Below are positions 53,101 to 61,100 of a stretch of 64,000 bases of DNA, in pieces. Source of the stretch: Flavobacterium sp. Root186 (GTDB taxonomy: Bacteria; Bacteroidota; Bacteroidia; Flavobacteriales; Flavobacteriaceae); contig NZ_LMHW01000001.1 of assembly GCF_001428525.1 (NCBI RefSeq), positions 124,705-188,704 on the forward strand, read 5' to 3'. Made by a program: the position numbers and the translations under genes. Each line of letters starts with the position of its first letter. The stretch's first letter is position 1. The notes under the pieces were generated by a model. The model did not search any database. It was given only the letters and a program-made list of their open reading frames with translations, and was not told the origin of the DNA.

Positions 53101-56100
53101 ACTACTGCATTGATAAACAATCTTATTCCAGGAACTTACACTGTAACCGTTACAGACGCTAATGGTTGTATTGCAACTGAATCTATTGTTATTACAGAAC
53201 CAACTGCTATGACAACATCTGCATCACAAACAGATATTTCTTGTAATGGAGCAGCAAACGGAACTGCAACTGTAACTGTATCTGGAGGAACTGGAGCATA
53301 TACTTACTCTTGGTCTCCTTATGGAGGAACTGCTCCAACTGCAACAGGTCTTGCCGCTGGACTTTTTACAGCAATCATTACTGATGCTAATGGATGTCAA
53401 ACAATACAAACAGTAACAATCATTGAACCTGCTGTTCTTTCTGCAACAATATCTCAAACAGATGTTTCTTGCAACGGAGGAACTAACGGAACTGCAACAG
53501 TAACTGCAACTGGAGGAACTGCACCATATACTTATTCTTGGTCACCATCAGGTGGAACGGCTGCAACAGCTTCTGGATTAAGCGCTGGAACTTACACTGC
53601 TACCATTACAGATGCTAACGGATGTACTGCAACACAATCTGTAACTATTACAGAACCAGCAATTCTTACTGCAACAGCATCTAAAACAGATGTTTCTTGT
53701 AACGCAGGAACTAACGGTACTGCAACGGTAACTGCAGCTGGAGGTACAGCACCATATACTTATTCTTGGTCACCATCAGGTGGAACTGCTGCAACTGCTT
53801 CTGGATTAAGTGCTGGAACTTATACTGCAACTATTACAGACGCTAACGGATGTACTACAACACAAACAGTAACAATCACTGAACCTTCTGCCCTTTCTGT
53901 AACAGCATCTAAAACAGATGTTTCTTGCAACAGCGGAGCTAACGGATCTGCAACTGTAAATGTAACTGGAGGAACTCCTGGTTATACATACTCTTGGGCT
54001 CCATCTGGAGGAACAAATGCAACAGCAAATGGATTAAGCGCAGGTACTTATACTGCAACAATTACAGATGCTAACGGATGTACTACAACACAATCAATTA
54101 CTATTGCTGAACCAGCAATCCTTGCTGCAACAACATCTCAAACTGATGTTTCTTGCAACGGAGGAACTAACGGAACTGCAACGGTAACTGTAACTGGAGG
54201 AACTGGAGCTTATACTTATTCTTGGGCACCTTTTGGAGGAACAGCTGCAACAGCAACTGGATTAAATGCAGGAACTTATACAGTAACTGTAACTGATGCA
54301 AATGCGTGTCAGACAACACAAAGTATTACTATTACAGAACCAGCGATTCTTTCTGCAACAGCATCACAAACAGATGTTTCCTGCAACGGAGGAACTAATG
54401 GAACTGCAACGGTAACTGCAACTGGAGGTACAGCACCATATACTTATTCTTGGACACCAGTCGGAGGAACTGCTGCTACTGCTTCTGGATTAAACGCAGG
54501 AACATACACTGCTACAATTACAGACGCTAACGGATGTACCACTACACAATCTGTAACTATTACTGAACCAGCAATTCTTGCCGCAACAATATCTAAAACA
54601 GATGTTTCTTGTAACGCAGGAACTAACGGAACTGCAACTGTAACCGCAGCTGGAGGTACAGCACCATATACTTATTCTTGGTCACCTGTTGGAGGAACTG
54701 CTGCAACAGCTTCTGGATTAAGTGCCGGAACTTACACAGCAACAATTACAGATGCTAATGGTTGTACTGCAACACAAACAGTAACAATCACTGAGCCTTC
54801 TGCCCTTTCTGTAACAGCAACTAAAATAGATGTTTCTTGTAACGGTGGATCTAACGGATCTGCAACAGTAAACGTAACTGGAGGAACTGGAGCTTATACA
54901 TACTCTTGGACACCATCAGGTGGAACAGCTGCAACAGCAACTGGATTAAGCGCAGGAACTTATACTGTTACATTTACAGATGCTAACGGTTGTACTGCAG
55001 CACAAACTGTTACTATTGCTGAACCAACAATCATTGCAGCAACAACATCTAAAACTGATGTTTCCTGCAACGGAGGAGCTAACGGATCTGCAACTGTAAA
55101 CGTAACTGGAGGAACCGGAGCTTATACATACTCTTGGGCACCAGCCGGAGGAACGGCTGCAACAGCAACTGGATTAAGTGCAGGAACTTATACTGCAACA
55201 ATTACAGATGCTAACGGATGTACTGCAACTCAAACAGTAGTTATCAATCAACCAAGTGCTCTTGCTGCAACAACATCTAAAACTGATGTTTCTTGCAACG
55301 GAGGAACGAACGGAACTGCAGCGGTAACTGTAACTGGAGGAACTGGAGCTTATACATACTCTTGGGCACCTACTGGTGGAACGGCAGCAACAGCAACAGG
55401 ATTAAGCGCAGGAGCTTACACTGTAACTATTACAGATGCCAATGGATGTACATTAACTCAAACAATAACTATTATTACAACTCCAGACGTAACAGCGCCA
55501 GTACCAACTGTAGCTAATCTTCCGGAAATAAGTAATTATTGTGCAGTTTCAGCATCAGATATCGCGATTCCAACTGCTGCAGATAATTGTGCAGGAATTC
55601 TAAATGGAACTACAACTGATCCTTTAAGCTACAATGCTGTAGGAACTTATGTAATTACATGGAAATATGATGACGGAAATGGAAACATTACGACACAAAC
55701 GCAAACAGTAAAAGTACTTGCTTCTCCATTGAATGCTGTAACTTTTAGCGGCGCTCAATTTACATACGATGGAAATGCTCATGCATTACAGGTTGCGAAT
55801 CTTCCAACAGGAGCAACTGTAACTTATTCTGCAAACAATACGTCAACAAATGCTGGTACTTATGTAGTTACTGCTACAGTAACACCATCAGCTAGTACGC
55901 CAAATTGTGCAGTAGTAACGCTAACAGCAAATCTTGTTATTAATAAAGCAGCACAGCAAATTACATTTAATGCAATTCCGGTTCAAACACTTGGAGCAAA
56001 CAACACCTTTAATTTAACAGCGACTTCAAATTCAAATCTAGCTGTTACTTACACATCAACATATACTGCACCATTAGCTCCTGCAACAGTTTCTGCTACA

Positions 56101-56979
56101 GGCGTGGTAAATATGTTGAGATCTGGTGATGTATTAATTACGGCTCATCAAGCTGGAAATAACAACTATCTTCCTGCAGCCGATGTTTCACAGTTGTTAG
56201 TTATCTTAAATAACAATATCGATGTTAAGAAAATCACTATAGGAACAAAAGTTTTTGATAACCCTGGAAAAACAATTTTTTATGTACTGCCATGTGGGGA
56301 AACAAATCCAAATGTATCTATCTTAAATGAATCGGGTGCAGTTATAACTCCGTCTCCTAATTTTACAATTCAAACTCCTAAACCAGGAATTTACAGCCAG
56401 AATGTAACAATTACATCACAAGATGGAAGTTTATCTGCAACTTATTCTATCGTAGTTGTGAAACCGTTTAATTTCTTTGACATCGTTAAACAGAAATTTA
56501 ACAACGTGCTTCTTGTAAATAACAATCCGCAGACAAATGGTGGTTATGAGTTTGCTTCTTATGAATGGTTCAAAAACGACCAGCCAATAGGAACTGGCCA
56601 GTATTATTCTGCAGGAAACAGTCTTACTTCTCTATTAGATCCAGCTGCAGATTATAGTGTAAAAATGACAACTAAAGATGGAAAAGTACTATATGTATGT
56701 GCTTCTAAAATCACTTTGACAAATACACTACAGGCAAAACTTTATCCTAACCCTATTGAAATTGGAAAAGTTATTACTGTCGAAGCAGATTTCCCTGCAG
56801 AAGAATTAGAGAAAATGCAAATTAGTCTTTATACTGTTACAGGTCAATTGGTAAAAACTGTACAATCATCTACAGCTAAAACTGAAATACAATTACCTCA
56901 AACAACTGAAAGCAATATGTACATGGTAGTTCTTGAAACGCCTAACATCAAAAAATCTTTCAAAGTAATTGTAAAATAA
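47197..56979 (+). CDS. Giant SprB-repeat adhesin with T9SS C-terminal domain
   Basis: 3260 aa from ATG 47197, which gives a clean signal peptide (MKKKLLLFIMLLCTFFVQQK then ANAQ); an upstream in-frame ATG overlaps the previous gene and lacks one. After an N-terminal domain (about 25-240) come six Ig-like repeats (TICAGANTTFSATAS, YQWQVDQGAGF) with one early SprB unit, then about 23 tandem SprB repeats of about 76 aa (QTDVSCNGGTNGTATV, PYTYSWSPSGGTAATA, GTYTVTVTDANGC, TITEP) over about 50240-55470. An HYR-like and an MBG-like domain follow. The C-terminus LYPNPIEIGK ... SFKVIVK is a type A sorting signal. It should be secreted and anchored or moved on the cell surface by the T9SS and gliding machinery, which is not in this window. 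Confidence 0.95.
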   Translation: MKKKLLLFIMLLCTFFVQQKANAQLGPGDIAFIGYNTNPLDGFSFIVLKDIPAGTVIYFSERGWNGTTWNVGSAESHLQWTVPSLTTVGTIVSVMETGIDTFTVTGTTGIGFAPGFTGFNLNGGDQILAYQSSVGAQPILPNLPTFIAGINGDYNSGDYDPTTKWNLAGTTGGNSSALPSGLVNGSTCISLFNPPLTQEYPNAKYNGTLTGNVTTLLGLINNPANWLNDTGTTPANYPITAASYPTPSISTTPPVFTLQPTSKTICPAANTSFSVAATNATSLQWQVDDGSGFVNVSNGGVYSIVTSIGTSSTSTLTITGATSGMTAYDYRCVAGGASSVNSSTATLTVPTALGSSISSQSNASTYGANNGSATISVTGGTTPYFYSWSPSGGTAATASGLTAGTYTVTITDSTPNGIGGCSKTQTVTITEPAGSIVSTTSLSAFTSCSGASTAQSFTISGGGLTSSLDVLAPTGFEISTSVAGIYTNNISFPNVGGVVTTKTIYARLAASATGTPSGNITVSSTGITTKDVAVTGSMNTIAFTAQPSASTICAGANTTFSATASNATGYQWQVDQGAGFGNVPASAPYSGTTTATLTITGATAALNGYIYRVVASGTCPSATSNNAALTINTAPAITAQPSASTICAGANTTFSATASGATGYQWQVDQGAGFANVPASAPYSGTTTATLTITGATAGLSGYIYRVVATGACTPNATSNSASLTVNQAPAITAQPSASTICAGANTTFSATASNATGYQWQVDQGAGFANVSNGGVYSGATTNTLTITGATAGLNGYIYRVIATGSCTPSATSNAVALTVNSAPVITGQPSASIICAGANTTFSATASSATGYQWQVDQGAGFSNVPAAAPYSGTTSATLTITGATAGLNGYIYRVVATGLCTPNATSNSASLTVNQAPAITAQPTDSAICSGSNTTFSASVSNATGYQWQVNSGAGFNNIASGAPYSGETTATLTITGATASLNNYQYRLIATGNCTPAAVSNAVTLQVSNIAASSTQVDISCNGAANGSLSVVPLGGVGSYTYLWSNAATSSSISNLAPGNYTVSIKDAILCEKILNFTITEPPVLVASQGTINNVSCNSGTNGTATVVVTGGTPGYTYSWSPSGGTAATASSLAAGTYTVTVTDANNCQTTQSFTISEPAALAVVPSQTDVLCNGAATGSASVAVSGGTSAYTYSWSPSGGTAATATGLTAGTYTVTVTDANSCQITQSFTITEPTALVASPVAQTNIACFGGNTGSATISATGGTGGYTYSWSPSGGTAATATGLTAGTYTVTVTDSNLCQATQSFTLTEPAAALTATAGGQIDVSCNGGANGSATVSVSGGTPGYTYSWAPTGGNTASANGLSAGTYTATITDANGCQTTQSFTITEPAALVASFGSQTNVSCNGGTNGTATVNVTGGTGAYTYSWSPTGGNAATASGLAQGTYTVTVTDANACQTTQSFTITEPAILSLTPSQTDVLCNGGATGTASVIASGGTAPYTYLWSPSGGTAATATGLAIGNYSVLVTDSNGCSITQSFTITQPSALFATQSQISATCSTGGQAAVSVSGGTTPYSYLWSPSGDTTAIATGLTAGANSVLVTDANGCTITRNFTITTTNTLVATTSQTDVLCFGANTGSAAVVPSGAPGPFTYVWSPSGGNADTATNLTAGNYSVTITSANGCSIVKNFTITEPTELIVTPSPQINTSCNGGANGSATVVVTGGTGAYTYSWAPTGGNNATANGLSAGTYTVTVQDANLCTKTQSFTITEPTILAATTSQTDVSCNGGTNGTATVNVTGGTGAYTYSWSPTGGNAATASGLAAGTYTVTVQDANFCQTTETVTITEPAILAATISQTDVTCNGLNNGTATVIPTGGTAPYTYSWSPSGGTAATASGLSPGTYTATITDANGCTTTQSVTITEPSVIALTPSHTDVSCNGGANGTATITAAGGTAPYTYSWSPSGETTALINNLIPGTYTVTVTDANGCIATESIVITEPTAMTTSASQTDISCNGAANGTATVTVSGGTGAYTYSWSPYGGTAPTATGLAAGLFTAIITDANGCQTIQTVTIIEPAVLSATISQTDVSCNGGTNGTATVTATGGTAPYTYSWSPSGGTAATASGLSAGTYTATITDANGCTATQSVTITEPAILTATASKTDVSCNAGTNGTATVTAAGGTAPYTYSWSPSGGTAATASGLSAGTYTATITDANGCTTTQTVTITEPSALSVTASKTDVSCNSGANGSATVNVTGGTPGYTYSWAPSGGTNATANGLSAGTYTATITDANGCTTTQSITIAEPAILAATTSQTDVSCNGGTNGTATVTVTGGTGAYTYSWAPFGGTAATATGLNAGTYTVTVTDANACQTTQSITITEPAILSATASQTDVSCNGGTNGTATVTATGGTAPYTYSWTPVGGTAATASGLNAGTYTATITDANGCTTTQSVTITEPAILAATISKTDVSCNAGTNGTATVTAAGGTAPYTYSWSPVGGTAATASGLSAGTYTATITDANGCTATQTVTITEPSALSVTATKIDVSCNGGSNGSATVNVTGGTGAYTYSWTPSGGTAATATGLSAGTYTVTFTDANGCTAAQTVTIAEPTIIAATTSKTDVSCNGGANGSATVNVTGGTGAYTYSWAPAGGTAATATGLSAGTYTATITDANGCTATQTVVINQPSALAATTSKTDVSCNGGTNGTAAVTVTGGTGAYTYSWAPTGGTAATATGLSAGAYTVTITDANGCTLTQTITIITTPDVTAPVPTVANLPEISNYCAVSASDIAIPTAADNCAGILNGTTTDPLSYNAVGTYVITWKYDDGNGNITTQTQTVKVLASPLNAVTFSGAQFTYDGNAHALQVANLPTGATVTYSANNTSTNAGTYVVTATVTPSASTPNCAVVTLTANLVINKAAQQITFNAIPVQTLGANNTFNLTATSNSNLAVTYTSTYTAPLAPATVSATGVVNMLRSGDVLITAHQAGNNNYLPAADVSQLLVILNNNIDVKKITIGTKVFDNPGKTIFYVLPCGETNPNVSILNESGAVITPSPNFTIQTPKPGIYSQNVTITSQDGSLSATYSIVVVKPFNFFDIVKQKFNNVLLVNNNPQTNGGYEFASYEWFKNDQPIGTGQYYSAGNSLTSLLDPAADYSVKMTTKDGKVLYVCASKITLTNTLQAKLYPNPIEIGKVITVEADFPAEELEKMQISLYTVTGQLVKTVQSSTAKTEIQLPQTTESNMYMVVLETPNIKKSFKVIVK

Positions 56980-56988
56980 ATAAACCCT

Positions 56989-57012
56989 GCCAGTACTAGA
57001 AATAGTACTGGC
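56989..57012 (+). other. Intercistronic stem-loop with GAAA tetraloop
   Basis: GCCAGTACTA-GAAA-TAGTACTGGC, a perfect 10-bp stem closed by a GNRA loop, between the adhesin stop and the barrel gene. No T-tract follows, so it is more likely an mRNA processing or stability element than a terminator. Confidence 0.6.
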
Positions 57013-57027
57013 ATAATATAACTTAAG

Positions 57028-57879
57028 ATGAAAAAAAATATTTACAGCTATATCACATCCATTGCCATTTTTACGGCATTTTTAGCAGCGTCTTTAAATA
57101 GTTATGGCCAGGATAAAAAACAAGAATTTTCGATTTCTTTGGGAGGGCCATTTTCCTATATCGATTCTGATTCATCAGGAAAAACTGTACCAGGAATTGG
57201 TGTAAGTGCCGGTCTTCGTTATTCGTATTATTTAAGCGAAAGTTTAAGTTTAGGAATTGGTGTTGAATATCAAACTTACAATTCAGATTTAAAATTCAAT
57301 TCCTTATACGGAGCATCTGCAGCTACCGATGCTGAAAATGAAAATTTCCAGTTTAGATACAGAGCTACAAATGTAAGAGAAGAACAAAAACTGGCTTATA
57401 TCAATGTGCCAATTAATATTCAGTTTGAAACTCCGGGAACATCAAAATTATATGTTGCCGCAGGTGCTAAAATTGGTTTCGCTTCAAGCGGAAGTTATAA
57501 AACAACTTTTCAAAATCTAACTACAAGCGGTTACTATCCACAATACAATGTAGAGTTGTTTAGTCCGGCTTTTGCAGGTTTTGCAAGCACAAATAATTTA
57601 GTAACCGGCGAGCAGGATCTTGATACAGAAGTTTCTTATTCAGCAACTTTCGAAACTGGTTTAAAACAAGAATTAGGCAATAGAAATTCTATATACATTG
57701 GTGCCTATTTTGAATACGGCCTAAATAATATCTATGATAAAAACGGAAATGGACAGCTTGTTCAATACAATGCAGAACAGCCGGTACAATTAGGATATGA
57801 CACTTTACTCAATTCTCCTTTAAGCAGCTGTACAAGAATTGTTTCATACGGTCTTAAATTAAGATTTGCATTGCGATAA
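57028..57879 (+). CDS. Outer-membrane beta-barrel protein
   Basis: 283 aa with signal peptide ending SYGQ. Alternating amphipathic strands (FSISLGGPFSYID, VSAGLRYSYYLSESLSLGIG, AYINVPINIQFET, LYVAAGAKIGFA, NSIYIGAYFEYGLNNIYD) and C-terminal SYGLKLRFALR ending in aromatic/Arg as usual for barrels. It follows the adhesin by 48 nt, as does the PorP/SprF-like partner of other T9SS adhesins, but the strand pattern is closer to general OMP_b-brl proteins. A role in adhesin anchoring is inferred. Confidence 0.85.
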   Translation: MKKNIYSYITSIAIFTAFLAASLNSYGQDKKQEFSISLGGPFSYIDSDSSGKTVPGIGVSAGLRYSYYLSESLSLGIGVEYQTYNSDLKFNSLYGASAATDAENENFQFRYRATNVREEQKLAYINVPINIQFETPGTSKLYVAAGAKIGFASSGSYKTTFQNLTTSGYYPQYNVELFSPAFAGFASTNNLVTGEQDLDTEVSYSATFETGLKQELGNRNSIYIGAYFEYGLNNIYDKNGNGQLVQYNAEQPVQLGYDTLLNSPLSSCTRIVSYGLKLRFALR

Positions 57880-57897
57880 TTAATTTTTGACCAATTA

Positions 57898-57931
57898 AAA
57901 AAAGCTATTCAGTATTGAATAGCTTTTTTGT
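57898..57931. terminator. Bidirectional terminator
   Basis: A 14-bp stem (57898-57911 with 57916-57929), 4-nt loop, T-run on both strands, between convergent genes. Confidence 0.9.
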
Positions 57932-57955
57932 TTTACAGAATGTAAGTTTAAACTA

Positions 57956-58135
57956 TTACCCTCTTTTCTTTTGCTGACCAGGAGCATAAGCTTTTGCACT
58001 TTTGCTGCCCGACGCTTTTTTAGCCTGTCCAGGAGGAACTTTACCTGATGATGATGAGTTATGAACACTACAGCTCACAATGCATACTATCAATAAAGTA
58101 AAAGAGAAAAATTTAATAAATTTTGCGATTTTCAT
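57956..58135 (-). CDS. Small lipoprotein with PGQ-K repeats, 59 aa
   Basis: Start ATG 58135 (MKIAKFIKFFSFTLLIVC) with lipobox IVSCS. The mature part has two related basic motifs (KVPPGQAKKASGSKSAK and AYAPGQQKKRG). From memory, such proteins are listed as quinol oxidase subunit 4 in flavobacterial genomes, though nothing in the sequence supports an oxidase role. The longer in-frame start is less likely because it places a charged stretch before the signal peptide. Confidence 0.75.
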   Translation of the reverse strand: MKIAKFIKFFSFTLLIVCIVSCSVHNSSSSGKVPPGQAKKASGSKSAKAYAPGQQKKRG

Positions 58136-58191
58136 ACGTTTGTTTTTTTTTATCAAAAATACTATTTTCAATAGTAAAAAACTTTATAACC

Positions 58192-58251
58192 ATTATAAAC
58201 AACAAAAAACTGCAAGAGATTTTTCCCTTACAGTTTTTTGTTGTTTATAAT
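58192..58251 (-). terminator. 21-bp perfect hairpin
   Basis: 58192-58212 pairs with 58231-58251 (18-nt loop). It directly follows the stop of the 58261 gene and provides T-rich arms. Probably a terminator; its symmetry and length would also suit a small mobile repeat. Confidence 0.65.
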
Positions 58252-58260
58252 ATTTGGATT

Positions 58261-58464
58261 CTATTTTTTAACCGAATCTGTTGTAATAGTTCTAACTGTA
58301 TCATTTGTAACTGTATCAACCTCTGGACCTACAGTATCAATAATCGTTTCTGTCGAATCTGTATAACCCGGAGACTCCGTTTTATTCTCGTTCTTCTTGC
58401 ATGAAAATGCTAATCCCGTCAACAGGACTAACATAGCAATTTTGGTTTTTAATAGCGTTTTCAT
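58261..58464 (-). CDS. Small lipoprotein, Thr/Asp-rich, 67 aa
   Basis: Signal peptide and lipobox in MLVLLTGLAFSCKKN. The mature part is acidic and Thr-rich (TDSTETIIDTVGPEV, TVTNDTVRTITTDSVKK) and probably unstructured. No known domain. Monocistronic with a hairpin right after the stop. Confidence 0.75.
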   Translation of the reverse strand: MKTLLKTKIAMLVLLTGLAFSCKKNENKTESPGYTDSTETIIDTVGPEVDTVTNDTVRTITTDSVKK

Positions 58465-58672
58465 AATTATATTTTTTTCTGTTTGTATTCGTTTTATATT
58501 TCAAATTTAAACTACTGTATACCAATATCATTACATAATTTCTGCAATCCTTTATATGAATCAAAGAAATGTGTTAAACTATTGTTATAAAATGCAAAAT
58601 CTATAAATTGAAAATTTAATTATATAACTGTGTAATCATAGTTTTTGGGAAATTTGTAGAAACAATATTAAA

Positions 58673-59329
58673 ATGAAAACTTATTTTCGCAATAATGGTT
58701 TGTGTATCTGTTTTTTGATACTGTTTGCCGGAACTTTAATTGGCCAGACTTTATTCGGTTTTAAAGAGCACAATAAAGAACTCATAAGCGAAGGAGGGAA
58801 AATAATTAATCTCAGTTCGTACCTTTTATCAGGACATTTCATCGAATCTACTTTTGAAAATTGGGAAAGTGAATTTCTTCAAATGGGTCTTTTTGTTGTA
58901 TTTACTATTTTTTTAAAACAAAAAGGATCATCAGAATCAAAAAAAATGAATCAAAAAGAAGAAGTTGACCGCAAGCCTGATCCTAAACGAAAAAATGCTC
59001 CATGGCCTGTTAAAAAGGGAGGTTTTATTTTGACATTATATAAACACTCTCTTTCGGCTGCCCTATTGTTACTATTCTTTATTTCCTTAATAATTCATTT
59101 CTATGGAAGCCTTAAAGATGAAAATGAGAAACTGCTTCTCGAAGGAAAACAATTAGAAACGATTTCCTCCTATTTACAAAATTCAAGATTTTGGTTTGAA
59201 TCTTTTCAAAATTGGCAGAGCGAATTTCTATCGGTCTTTGCTATTGTAATATTATCAATATACCTGCGCCAGATTGGTTCTTCGCAGTCAAAACCTGTCG
59301 ATGCACCCAATATGGAAACGGGTGCATAA
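58673..59329 (+). CDS. DUF6766-like membrane protein with internal duplication
   Basis: 218 aa with four hydrophobic segments. The two halves are duplicated: FENWESEFLQMG ... FLKQKGSSESK and FQNWQSEFLSVF ... YLRQIGSSQSK, each preceded by a helix ending in L-S-S-Y-L. The linker between is basic (KRKNAPWPVKKGG). It fits what I remember of the DUF6766 family. Function unknown. Confidence 0.75.
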   Translation: MKTYFRNNGLCICFLILFAGTLIGQTLFGFKEHNKELISEGGKIINLSSYLLSGHFIESTFENWESEFLQMGLFVVFTIFLKQKGSSESKKMNQKEEVDRKPDPKRKNAPWPVKKGGFILTLYKHSLSAALLLLFFISLIIHFYGSLKDENEKLLLEGKQLETISSYLQNSRFWFESFQNWQSEFLSVFAIVILSIYLRQIGSSQSKPVDAPNMETGA

Positions 59330-59487
59330 TTCAAATTATAATTTTTAAGTTTTTGAGTTCTGAATAATCTAAAAATCAGACTGGGAATGCTATAAAATAT
59401 TGACAATAAACATGTAAGCATATTTTTTATTGTTGTTTGTAGTTTTGATTACACTTATATGATTTTCATTTATTTAAAAATTACAAT

Positions 59488-61065
59488 ATGAATAATTCAG
59501 ACAGCTTAAATGAAGGAAGCATAACTTCTGGAGATAATATTTCTTTTTGGATCGATACCACTCCAATTTTATCTTTTGAAAAACCAAGTCAGGATATTTC
59601 AACAGAAGTACTTATCATTGGAGGTGGAATTGCAGGCTTAACAACTGCTTACAAACTTTTAAAAGCAGGAAAAAAGGTAGTTTTAGTCGAAGATGGATTT
59701 ATAGGAAGCGGTGAAACCGGAAGAACCACAGCACATTTAACCTGCGCACTCGATGATAGATATTACTATCTTGAAAATACTTTTGGCAGAGAAAGTGCGC
59801 ATCTTGCAGCCGAAAGCCATACTGCTGCAATTGATGAAATTGAAAAAATAGTTACCACATTACAGATAGACTGCGATTTTAAAAGAGTAAATGGTTATTT
59901 ATTTCTTCATCCTAGCGATAAAGAAAAAAATCTGGATAAAGAATTTCAGGCAGCAAAAGATGCCGGACTCCAAACGTCACTATTAAACTATACGCCATAT
60001 TTAAACGGAGCAGAAAACCAAAGATCTATTGAATTTAAAAATCAGGGGCAGTTTCATATTTTATATTATTTAAAAGGACTTGCCGAAGCTGTTGCATCTC
60101 TCGGTGGAACCATTTTCACTGAAGCACATGCCGACAATATTACAAAAGAAGGAGCTTCAGTAAATGGTTTCAATTTTAATGCAAAACACATAGTTGTGGC
60201 AACCAACACGCCAATCAACGATGTATTAACCATGCATACCAAACAGCACGCTTACAGAACTTATGTTATTGCCGGAAAAATTCCAAAAGGAACTTTACCC
60301 TATTCGCTATGGTGGGACACAGGCGATATGGAATCCAAATGGGTTTCGCAACCCTATCATTATGTTCGTTTAGAAAGCTTTGATCATAAATATGATTTAT
60401 TGATTTCAGGCGGAGAGGATCATAAAACCGGACAAGAAGATGAAGAAGGAATTTCTGCATTATCAAGATATGAAAGACTTGAAATTTGGACTAGAAAATA
60501 TTTTCCAATGCTGGATGAAATTAACTACAAATGGTCTGGGCAGGTAATGGAACCTTTTGATTCTTTAGGATTTATGGGGAAAAACCCAGGAGATGAAAAC
60601 ATATATATTATTACCGGAGATTCTGGAAATGGTATGACACACGCTACAATTGGCGCCATGATTATAACAGATCAAATTTTGGGTGTTAAAAACAAATGGG
60701 AAGATTTATACAATCCATCGAGAATTACTTTTAAAGCCTTGGGAGATTTTATGAAAGAAGCCGGAAATATGGCGGCACAATATCTGGATTGGATTACTGC
60801 ATCTGATGTAAATAATACCGCAGACTTAAAAGCCGGCGAAGGCGGAATTCTCTCTCTGGGATTAAAAAAAATTGCCGTTTATCGGGATTATGATAATACG
60901 CTGCAGGCTTTTTCTGCAGTCTGTCCGCATTTAGGCTGTATTGTACAGTGGAATCCCGATGAAAAATCGTTTGATTGTCCTTGTCATGGTTCAAGATTTG
61001 CCGCCGACGGAACAGTTATAAATGGTCCCGCAAAAACCGATCTGCACAAAATTCAAGTTAAATAG
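59488..61065 (+). CDS. FAD-dependent oxidoreductase with C-terminal Rieske domain
   Basis: 525 aa. N-terminal DAO-type FAD domain with VLIIGGGIAGLTTAYKLLKA and ETGRTTAHLTCALDD. The C-terminal Rieske [2Fe-2S] domain has CPHLGCIVQWNPDEKSFDCP and CHGSRFAADG, both Cys-His pairs intact. This fused layout is known from glycine/D-amino-acid oxidase-like proteins of unknown substrate. No signal peptide. It should pass electrons from FAD through the cluster. Confidence 0.92.
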   Translation: MNNSDSLNEGSITSGDNISFWIDTTPILSFEKPSQDISTEVLIIGGGIAGLTTAYKLLKAGKKVVLVEDGFIGSGETGRTTAHLTCALDDRYYYLENTFGRESAHLAAESHTAAIDEIEKIVTTLQIDCDFKRVNGYLFLHPSDKEKNLDKEFQAAKDAGLQTSLLNYTPYLNGAENQRSIEFKNQGQFHILYYLKGLAEAVASLGGTIFTEAHADNITKEGASVNGFNFNAKHIVVATNTPINDVLTMHTKQHAYRTYVIAGKIPKGTLPYSLWWDTGDMESKWVSQPYHYVRLESFDHKYDLLISGGEDHKTGQEDEEGISALSRYERLEIWTRKYFPMLDEINYKWSGQVMEPFDSLGFMGKNPGDENIYIITGDSGNGMTHATIGAMIITDQILGVKNKWEDLYNPSRITFKALGDFMKEAGNMAAQYLDWITASDVNNTADLKAGEGGILSLGLKKIAVYRDYDNTLQAFSAVCPHLGCIVQWNPDEKSFDCPCHGSRFAADGTVINGPAKTDLHKIQVK

Positions 61066-61100
61066 AAAAATTATAAAAGGATTCATAGCCTATTTAAAAT

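Noticed and set aside
50240-55474. CRISPR-like or other non-coding repeat array
   Set aside because: The period is about 228 nt, in frame, and encodes SprB repeats throughout. There are no short identical repeats with unique spacers.
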